Assembly (NCBI RefSeq): GCF_042643145.1
Contig: NZ_JBHRSA010000019.1
Location: 1 to 10,886 of the forward strand
Source: Virgibacillus_O xinjiangensis
Lineage (GTDB): Bacteria; Bacillota; Bacilli; Bacillales; Amphibacillaceae
Direction: 5' to 3'
Length of the DNA: 10,886 nucleotides
Made by a program: the position numbers and the translations under genes. The notes under the pieces were generated by a model. That model made no database searches, was not told the origin of the DNA, and was given only the letters and a program-made list of their open reading frames with translations. Of the stretch, positions 5,793 through 10,886 are shown in pieces (the first letter of the stretch is position 1; every line of letters begins with the position of its first letter).

Positions 5793-7301
5793 ATGAGCAT
5801 CAAAGCTGAAGAAATCAGCACACTTATAAAACAGCAAATTGAATCGTTTGATGCAGATATTGAAGTAAGTGATGTCGGCACGGTTATCGAAATCGGTGAC
5901 GGTATCGCTCGTGCTCATGGCCTTGATAATGCCATGGCCGGTGAGCTGCTTGAATTCTCAAACGGTGTGATGGGTATGGCCCAGAACCTGGAAGAAAACA
6001 ACGTCGGTATCGTAATCATGGGTCCTTACACAGAAATCAAAGAAGGCGATGAAGTTCGCCGTACTGGTCGAATCATGCAAGTACCTGTCGGTGAGGAACT
6101 GATTGGTCGTGTCGTAAATCCGCTGGGACAACCAATCGATGGACGTGGCGCCATTGAAACCGCGAAGACCCGTCCAATTGAAGCACCGGCACCTGGTGTT
6201 ATGGATCGTAAATCAGTAGATGAGCCATTGCAGACAGGAATCAAGGCGATCGACGCCCTTGTGCCAATCGGTCGAGGTCAGCGTGAGTTGGTTATCGGTG
6301 ACCGTCAGACAGGTAAAACAACCGTAGCAGTAGATACCATCCTGAATCAGAAGGATGAAGACATGATCTGTATCTATGTCGCTATCGGGCAGAAAGAATC
6401 CACAGTAAGAAGCACGGTTGAAACATTCCGCCGACACGGTGCCTTGGAATATACTACAGTCGTCACTGCTGGTGCATCTGATCCTGCTCCACTATTGTAT
6501 CTGGCACCATATGCAGGTGTGGCAATGGGTGAAGAATTCATGTACAACGGAAAGCATGTGCTTGTTGTATACGATGACCTGTCCAAACAGGCTGTCGCAT
6601 ACCGTGAACTTTCCTTGCTGCTCCGTCGCCCGCCAGGCCGTGAAGCATTCCCTGGTGATGTATTCTATATCCACTCCCGCCTTCTGGAACGTGCGGCGAA
6701 ATTGAATGACTCATTGGGTGGCGGCTCATTGACTGCCCTACCTTTCGTTGAAACGCAGGCAGGCGATATCGCTGCATATATCCCGACGAACGTCATCTCG
6801 ATCACCGATGGACAGATCTTCCTGCAATCGGACCTGTTCTTCTCCGGTGTACGTCCGGCCATCAACGCAGGTCTTTCCGTATCCCGTGTAGGTGGTTCCG
6901 CACAGATCAAAGCGATGAAGAAAGTTGCCGGTACACTGCGTCTGGACTTGGCATCCTTCCGTGAACTGGAAGCATTCTCGCAATTCGGTTCGGACCTGGA
7001 TAAATCCACACAGGCCAAACTGAACCGCGGTCAGCGTACAGTGGAAATCCTCAAGCAGGGACTCCATAAACCGATGGCAGTAGAGCATCAGGTAATGAGT
7101 CTGTATGCATTGACAAGAGGATACCTCGACGACATCGCTGTCGAAGATGTGCTCCGTTTCGAAAAAGAAATGATCACATGGATCGAGAACAACCGCAAAG
7201 AACTGCTCGACTCCATCAAACAGACCGGTAAACTGCCGGAAGAAAACGACATGAACGAAGCAGTCGAATCATTCAAAAAAACATTCTTGCCTGCTGAATA
7301 A
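5793..7301 (+). CDS. atpA: F1Fo ATP synthase subunit alpha
   Basis: A 502-residue F1 subunit, the usual length. Three copies alternate with beta and bind nucleotide at non-catalytic sites. Domains are an N-terminal beta-barrel (about 25-95), a nucleotide-binding domain (about 96-380) and a C-terminal helical bundle. The Walker A motif GDRQTGKT is at 169-176. The alpha/beta signature PAINAGLSVSRVGG starts at 355 and includes Arg365, the arginine finger completing the catalytic site on beta. The ATG at 5793 has AGGGGTGA (5779-5786) 6 nt upstream. An out-of-frame ATG at 5788 is closed at once by TGA. No defects seen. Confidence 0.99.
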   Translation: MSIKAEEISTLIKQQIESFDADIEVSDVGTVIEIGDGIARAHGLDNAMAGELLEFSNGVMGMAQNLEENNVGIVIMGPYTEIKEGDEVRRTGRIMQVPVGEELIGRVVNPLGQPIDGRGAIETAKTRPIEAPAPGVMDRKSVDEPLQTGIKAIDALVPIGRGQRELVIGDRQTGKTTVAVDTILNQKDEDMICIYVAIGQKESTVRSTVETFRRHGALEYTTVVTAGASDPAPLLYLAPYAGVAMGEEFMYNGKHVLVVYDDLSKQAVAYRELSLLLRRPPGREAFPGDVFYIHSRLLERAAKLNDSLGGGSLTALPFVETQAGDIAAYIPTNVISITDGQIFLQSDLFFSGVRPAINAGLSVSRVGGSAQIKAMKKVAGTLRLDLASFRELEAFSQFGSDLDKSTQAKLNRGQRTVEILKQGLHKPMAVEHQVMSLYALTRGYLDDIAVEDVLRFEKEMITWIENNRKELLDSIKQTGKLPEENDMNEAVESFKKTFLPAE

Positions 7302-7358
7302 AGAAAGCGAAAACGGCCGTTCAGCGGCGTTTGAGTTGAAATAAAAAAGCAGAAGCGA

Positions 7359-7390
7359 CCGGTTGAAAGGGATGTTCCCTTTCACGCCGG
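7359..7390 (+). promoter_or_regulatory. RNA hairpin in the atpA-atpG spacer
   Basis: TGAAAGGGA (7364-7372) and TCCCTTTCA (7376-7384) form a perfect 9-bp stem with loop TGT, extended by CCGG/CCGG (7359-7362 with 7387-7390). A weaker stem, AAACGGCCG/CGGCGTTT, lies just upstream (7311-7332). The 155-nt spacer is the longest within the operon. There is no downstream T-run, so a processing, stability or attenuation role is inferred. Confidence 0.55.
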
Positions 7391-7456
7391 GACCTAAACG
7401 TATTGGACAGTAAATAGATTACACGCAACCTTCGAATGAAAGGGCGGTGAACAAGC

Positions 7457-8314
7457 TTGGCATCACTCAGAGATATAAAAGGTCGGATCGATTCGACAAA
7501 AAAGACGAAGAAAATCACTTCTGCGATGGAAATGGTTTCTGCGTCCAAAATGTCGAAAGCCGAACAAAATGCAAAGAACTTTGTACCATACAGTGAGAAG
7601 ATCCAGGAAGTGGTTGCCAGTATTGCGGCCACGACGGATGCCGGTCATCCTATGCTGACGGAGCGCGAAGTGAAGAAGGTCGGATACTTGGTCATCACGG
7701 CCGACAAGGGTCTCGTAGGTGCATATAACAGTAACGTACTGAAAAAAGTTTACCAGACGATCCAGGAGCGCCACTCTTCCAAGGATGAATACACCATCAT
7801 CGCCATCGGGCGGATGGGTTATGAGTTCTGCAAGAAGATGGATCTTCCGGTTTCCAAGAGTATTACTGGGGTTGCGGATCAGCCGGAGTTTGCTGATATC
7901 AAGGAACTTGCCTCAGAAACGGTACAGATGTATACAGATGAAGAGATTGATGAACTTCATATCTTCTACAACCACTATGTGAGTGCCATTTCCCAGCAGG
8001 TGACCAGCAATCAGCTCCTTCCTATCAAGGATCTCGGCAACGAAAGCGGCACCCGAAGCCAGTATGAATATGAGCCAAGTGAGCAGACGATTCTGGAAGT
8101 GCTCCTGCCGCAATACGCGGAAAGTTTGATCTATGGAGCATTATTGGATGGTAAAGCTAGTGAGCACGCAGCTAGTATGACGGCAATGCGCAGTGCCACT
8201 GATAATGCAACAGATCTTATTGATGACCTGACCCTGTCCTATAACCGTGCACGTCAGGCGGCCATTACACAGGAAATCACGGAAATCACTGGTGGAGTTG
8301 CTGCACTGGAATAG
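7457..8314 (+). CDS. atpG: F1Fo ATP synthase subunit gamma
   Basis: A 285-residue central shaft, one per complex, that turns inside alpha3-beta3 and couples rotation to catalysis. The N-terminal helix (MASLRDIKGRI) and long C-terminal helix (about 210-285) form the coiled coil. The C-terminal ITQEITEITGG stretch is the gamma signature. The middle (about 75-200) is the Rossmann-like foot that meets epsilon and the c ring. The TTG start at 7457 matches the conserved MASLRDIK N-terminus and follows a purine-rich site (AGGGCGGTGA, ending 7450) by 6 nt. Length agrees with Bacillus gamma. Confidence 0.97.
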   Translation: MASLRDIKGRIDSTKKTKKITSAMEMVSASKMSKAEQNAKNFVPYSEKIQEVVASIAATTDAGHPMLTEREVKKVGYLVITADKGLVGAYNSNVLKKVYQTIQERHSSKDEYTIIAIGRMGYEFCKKMDLPVSKSITGVADQPEFADIKELASETVQMYTDEEIDELHIFYNHYVSAISQQVTSNQLLPIKDLGNESGTRSQYEYEPSEQTILEVLLPQYAESLIYGALLDGKASEHAASMTAMRSATDNATDLIDDLTLSYNRARQAAITQEITEITGGVAALE

Positions 8315-8327
8315 CTTCTTGACCATT

Positions 8328-8387
8328 CCGGCAGACCAGCCGGTAAAAGTATAAGGGAAAACCCCTGGTGAGAGGACAGGTTTTTCC
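8328..8387 (+). promoter_or_regulatory. Two RNA hairpins in the atpG-atpD spacer
   Basis: The first stem is CCGGC/GCCGG (8328-8332 with 8339-8343, 6-nt loop). The second pairs GGAAAA with TTTTCC (8356-8361 with 8382-8387) and CCTG with CAGG (8364-8367 with 8377-8380) across a small bulge, loop 9 nt. They fill most of the 97-nt spacer, just before the atpD ribosome site. A role in message stability or in setting beta expression is inferred. Confidence 0.5.
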
Positions 8388-8411
8388 GCAAGATAGTTAG
8401 GAGGGAAATTG

Positions 8412-9821
8412 ATGAGCAAAGGACTTGTTACACAAGTAATGGGACCTGTTGTCGACGTGAAATTCGAAGACGGACAGCTTCCCGATATATACAACGCTTT
8501 GAAGCTCAAAGTTGTGTCCGAAGATGGCGGCACAACAGCAGACCTTGCGCTTGAAGTTGCCCTGCATTTGGGTGACAACAGCGTGCGTACCATTGCCATG
8601 TCTTCCACAGACGGCCTGAAGCGTGGCACAGAAGTAGTAAATACAGGCAATCCAATTTCCGTACCAGTTGGGGAAGAAACACTAGGAAGGGTATTCAACG
8701 TACTTGGTGAAAACATCGACTTGGATGAACCGCTCGGTGACGATGTACGTCGTGACCCGATCCACCGCGAAACTCCAGAGTTTGAAAACCTGACAACAGA
8801 TACGGAAATCCTGGAAACTGGTATTAAAGTTGTTGACCTGCTGGCACCTTACGTTAAGGGTGGTAAAATCGGTCTGTTCGGTGGCGCCGGTGTTGGTAAA
8901 ACCGTACTGATCCAGGAATTGATCAACAACATCGCCCAGGAACACGGCGGTATCTCCGTATTCGCCGGTGTTGGGGAGCGTACCCGTGAAGGTAACGACC
9001 TTTACTTTGAAATGAAGGATTCCGGCGTTATCACCAAAACAGCGATGGTGTTCGGTCAGATGAACGAACCGCCTGGTGCCCGTATGCGTGTAGCACTTAC
9101 CGGTCTGACCATGGCTGAATACTTCCGTGATGAACAAGGCGCCGACGTACTGTTGTTCATCGATAACATTTTCCGTTTCACCCAGGCAGGTTCCGAGGTA
9201 TCCGCCCTGCTCGGCCGTATGCCGTCCGCGGTTGGTTACCAGCCGACACTGGCAACGGAAATGGGACAATTGCAGGAACGTATCACATCCACGAAGAAAG
9301 GTTCCGTAACATCCATCCAGGCGATCTATGTGCCAGCCGATGACTATACCGACCCGGCACCGGCAACGACGTTCGCCCACTTGGATGCGACAACCAACTT
9401 GGATCGTGGACTTTCCGAGCAAGGTATCTATCCAGCGGTTGACCCGCTTGCTTCCACTTCCCGTGCATTGGACCCGGAAGTTGTCGGGGACGAACATTAC
9501 AAAGTGGCTACCGAAGTACAGCGTACCCTGCAGAAGTACAGAGAGCTGCAGGACATCATCGCCATCCTCGGTATGGACGAGCTCAGTGATGAAGATAAGC
9601 TGACGGTATCCCGTGCACGCCGTATCCAGTTCTTCCTTTCTCAGAACTTCCACGTTGCTGAACAGTTCACAGGACAAAAAGGTTCCTATGTACCTGTTCA
9701 GGAAACAGTGAAAGGATTCCAGGAAATCCTGGACGGTAAATACGATGACCTGCCAGAGGATGCATTCCGCCTGGTCGGCCGTATCGAAGAAGTAGTGGAA
9801 AAAGCTAAAGGAATGGAATAA
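8412..9821 (+). CDS. atpD: F1Fo ATP synthase subunit beta (catalytic)
   Basis: A 469-residue catalytic subunit, close to the usual length; three copies make or hydrolyse ATP. The N-terminal barrel covers about 1-80. Walker A GGAGVGKT is at 157-164. The catalytic Glu189 lies in GERTREGND and Walker B in VLLFID ending at Asp251. The lever motif is DELSDED (389-395), which pushes on gamma. ATG at 8412 follows AGGAGGG (8399-8405) by 6 nt. A TTG at 8409 is in frame but less likely. The sequence is intact and highly conserved. Confidence 0.99.
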   Translation: MSKGLVTQVMGPVVDVKFEDGQLPDIYNALKLKVVSEDGGTTADLALEVALHLGDNSVRTIAMSSTDGLKRGTEVVNTGNPISVPVGEETLGRVFNVLGENIDLDEPLGDDVRRDPIHRETPEFENLTTDTEILETGIKVVDLLAPYVKGGKIGLFGGAGVGKTVLIQELINNIAQEHGGISVFAGVGERTREGNDLYFEMKDSGVITKTAMVFGQMNEPPGARMRVALTGLTMAEYFRDEQGADVLLFIDNIFRFTQAGSEVSALLGRMPSAVGYQPTLATEMGQLQERITSTKKGSVTSIQAIYVPADDYTDPAPATTFAHLDATTNLDRGLSEQGIYPAVDPLASTSRALDPEVVGDEHYKVATEVQRTLQKYRELQDIIAILGMDELSDEDKLTVSRARRIQFFLSQNFHVAEQFTGQKGSYVPVQETVKGFQEILDGKYDDLPEDAFRLVGRIEEVVEKAKGME

Positions 9822-9839
9822 TAGACAGGAGGTTGAAGG

Positions 9840-9902
9840 CTGGAAGATCCCTGATCTCCAGTGACGGCTGATACTTTTTACCTTACATAAATGGTTCAGC
9901 CG
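9840..9902 (+). promoter_or_regulatory. Two RNA hairpins in the atpD-atpC spacer
   Basis: CTGGAAGATC (9840-9849) pairs with GATCTCCAG (9853-9861) with one bulged A and loop CCT. Then CGGCTGA (9865-9871) pairs perfectly with TCAGCCG (9896-9902) around a 24-nt loop. Both lie between the beta stop and the epsilon ribosome site. No terminator-like T-run follows the second stem. Confidence 0.5.
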
Positions 9903-9932
9903 CCTTCGACTCAGTCTTTAGGAGGGGTTGCA

Positions 9933-10328
9933 TTGAAAACACTAACTGTGAGTGTTGTTACTCCTGATGGACCCGTAATGGAAGATAGCTTTGATATGGT
10001 AAGCTGTAAGGCTGAAAGCGGGGAACTGGGTATCCTTCCGGGCCATATTCCGATGGTTGCGCCGTTATCCATTGCTGCCGTACGTCTGAAGAATGGAAAT
10101 GAAACAACTCCATTGGCAGTGAACGGCGGATTCATGGAAGTACGACCGGATAAGGTCACCATCCTTGCGCAATCTGCAGAAAAACCAGAAGACATCGATG
10201 TCCAGCGTGCCAAAGAGGCCAAAGACCGCGCAGAGCGACGTCTCCAGGCCAAGCAGGACAATATCGACTTCCAAAGGGCAGAATTAGCACTCAAACGAGC
10301 AATGAACCGCATTAATGTGGGACAGTGA
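9933..10328 (+). CDS. atpC: F1Fo ATP synthase subunit epsilon
   Basis: A 131-residue rotor subunit at the foot of gamma that can inhibit ATP hydrolysis. The N-terminal beta-sandwich (about 1-85) includes GELGILPGHIP. The C-terminal helical hairpin (about 88-131) carries IDVQRA (88-93), matching the I(L)DxxRA ATP-binding motif described for thermophilic Bacillus PS3 epsilon, with Arg122 and Arg126 also present. This suggests an ATP-sensing epsilon, though affinity cannot be read from sequence. The TTG start at 9933 is chosen because AGGAGGGG (9920-9927) lies directly upstream and the N-terminus MKTLTV fits the family. The ATG at 9891 lies before the ribosome site. The gene is followed by a strong terminator. 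Confidence 0.97.
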   Translation: MKTLTVSVVTPDGPVMEDSFDMVSCKAESGELGILPGHIPMVAPLSIAAVRLKNGNETTPLAVNGGFMEVRPDKVTILAQSAEKPEDIDVQRAKEAKDRAERRLQAKQDNIDFQRAELALKRAMNRINVGQ

Positions 10329-10337
10329 TCTTGGAGG

Positions 10338-10373
10338 AAAATCTCTTATAACCTAGGTTATAAGAGATTTTTT
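10338..10373 (+). terminator. Intrinsic terminator of the atp operon
   Basis: A perfect 34-bp palindrome (10338-10371, centred on CCTAGG) gives a stem of about 15 bp with a CTAG loop, followed by six T residues (10368-10373). It begins 9 nt after the atpC stop. The upstream arm starts with AAAA, so the reverse transcript would also meet a T-run and the site may stop transcription both ways. Confidence 0.93.
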
Positions 10374-10418
10374 GCATTTAGGCGGTATTGAGGTGCTGTG
10401 CCGTGGCTGGACTGTGTA

Positions 10419-10820
10419 ATCGGCGGGAGAGCTGGCATATCAGCAGGAAGTGCGCGGAATCGGCCGGAGAGAGAGGATATCGGCAGGAGGCGCGAAGAAT
10501 CGGCCGGAGAGCTGGCATATCAGCAGGAGGCACGCGGAATCGGCGGGAGAGCGGGGATATCGGCCGGAGGCGCGAAGAATCGGCCGGAGAGCTGGCATAT
10601 CAGCAGGAAGTGCGCGGAATCGGCCGGAGAGCCGGAATATCAGCAGGAGGCGCGCGGAATCGGCGGGAGAGCGGGGATATCGGCAGGAGGCGCGCGGAAT
10701 CGGCGGGAGAGCTGGCATATCAGCAGGAAGTGCGCGGAATCGGCGGGAGAGCCGGAATATCAGCAGGAGGCGCAGGATATCGGCAGGAGGTGCGTGAAAT
10801 CGGCCGGAGGTGCGTGAAAT
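10419..10820 (+). repeat. Right array of twenty 20-bp tandem units
   Basis: Twenty consecutive units of exactly 20 bp occupy 10419-10818, all starting ATCGGC or ATCAGC, with no insertion or deletion. They alternate between a type such as ATCGGCGGGAGAGCGGGGAT (10539) and a type such as ATCAGCAGGAGGCGCGCGGA (10639), giving a 40-bp higher-order period. A truncated 21st unit (ATCAG, 10819-10823) runs into the 65-bp inverted repeat. The + strand is strongly G- and A-rich. Orientation is the same as in the left array. Open frames through it (for example 10388-10852) exist because units lack stop codons; I do not call them genes. The 45 bp between terminator and array may contain decayed units. Confidence 0.96.
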
Positions 10821-10821
10821 C

Positions 10822-10886
10822 AGTCAAGTCCTCATTGTTGTGTAAATTCTAGTTACAATTTTTCAACCACTTATTGATTATATGGA
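10822..10886 (-). repeat. Right arm of the 65-bp terminal inverted repeat
   Basis: Exact reverse complement of 2-66 and continuous to the last base of the window. It cuts the array of 20-bp units. Read on the + strand it contains TGTAA/TTACA followed by TTTTT (ending near 10863), a weak terminator-like hairpin of low significance. Confidence 0.97.

Noticed and set aside
8682..9677. Minus-strand 331-codon open frame opposite atpD
   Set aside because: Antisense shadow of the highly conserved beta subunit; composition is an artefact of the sense codons.
9827..9870. Small leader peptide after AGGAGG in the atpD-atpC spacer
   Set aside because: The candidate TTG directly touches the AGGAGG with no spacing, and only 12 codons follow.
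10419..10820. CRISPR array
   Set aside because: Units are contiguous 20-bp repeats with no unique spacers between them, and no cas genes are present.
10388..10852. Repeat-rich proteins encoded by the arrays (several long open frames on both strands)
   Set aside because: Several frames are open at once because the units lack stop codons; there is no convincing ribosome site or start, and composition follows the DNA repeat.
1..10886. True composite transposon carrying the atp operon
   Set aside because: No complete transposase or target duplication is visible, and an essential housekeeping operon is an unlikely cargo; the flanking arms alone do not establish it.

Overview
The window is a complete F-type ATP synthase operon (atpI-atpB-atpE-atpF-atpH-atpA-atpG-atpD-atpC, about 3094-10328, all + strand) preceded by one gene for a secreted subtilisin-family (S8) serine protease (440-2623). 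Gene order, subunit lengths, AGGAGG-type ribosome binding sites and frequent TTG/GTG starts point to a low-to-mid G+C Gram-positive of the Bacillaceae or close relatives. The a and c subunits carry the residues typical of neutrophilic, not alkaliphilic, Bacillus ATP synthases. I cannot name the genus from sequence alone.

Layout. 2-66: a 65-bp sequence whose exact reverse complement closes the window at 10822-10886. 67-341: a degenerate array of 20-bp tandem units touching that repeat. 342-439: short leader. 440-2623: protease. 2631-2705: long imperfect inverted repeat, probably the protease terminator. 2706-3093: gene-free, with a possible decayed coding remnant and a candidate operon promoter. 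3094-10328: atp operon. 10338-10373: strong intrinsic terminator built on a perfect 34-bp palindrome. 10419-10818: a second array of exactly twenty 20-bp units of the same family, in the same orientation, ending against the inverted copy of the 65-bp repeat.

The nine atp products form one machine. AtpB (a), AtpE (c ring) and AtpF (b) make the membrane Fo part. AtpA, AtpD, AtpG, AtpH and AtpC (alpha, beta, gamma, delta, epsilon) make F1, and AtpI assists assembly. Two operon-wide patterns stand out. Every long spacer inside the operon holds at least one potential RNA hairpin. Start codons follow subunit copy number: ATG for c, alpha and beta; TTG for a, gamma and epsilon; GTG for b.

The least ordinary material is at the edges. 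Two same-orientation 20-bp arrays enclose the protease-atp block, and each is cut cleanly by one arm of a perfect 65-bp inverted repeat. The simplest reading is a chromosomal segment (perhaps a whole assembly contig) between two copies of an insertion-sequence-like element, both sitting in a clade-specific intergenic repeat. I see no RNA genes, no CRISPR array and no complete transposase.
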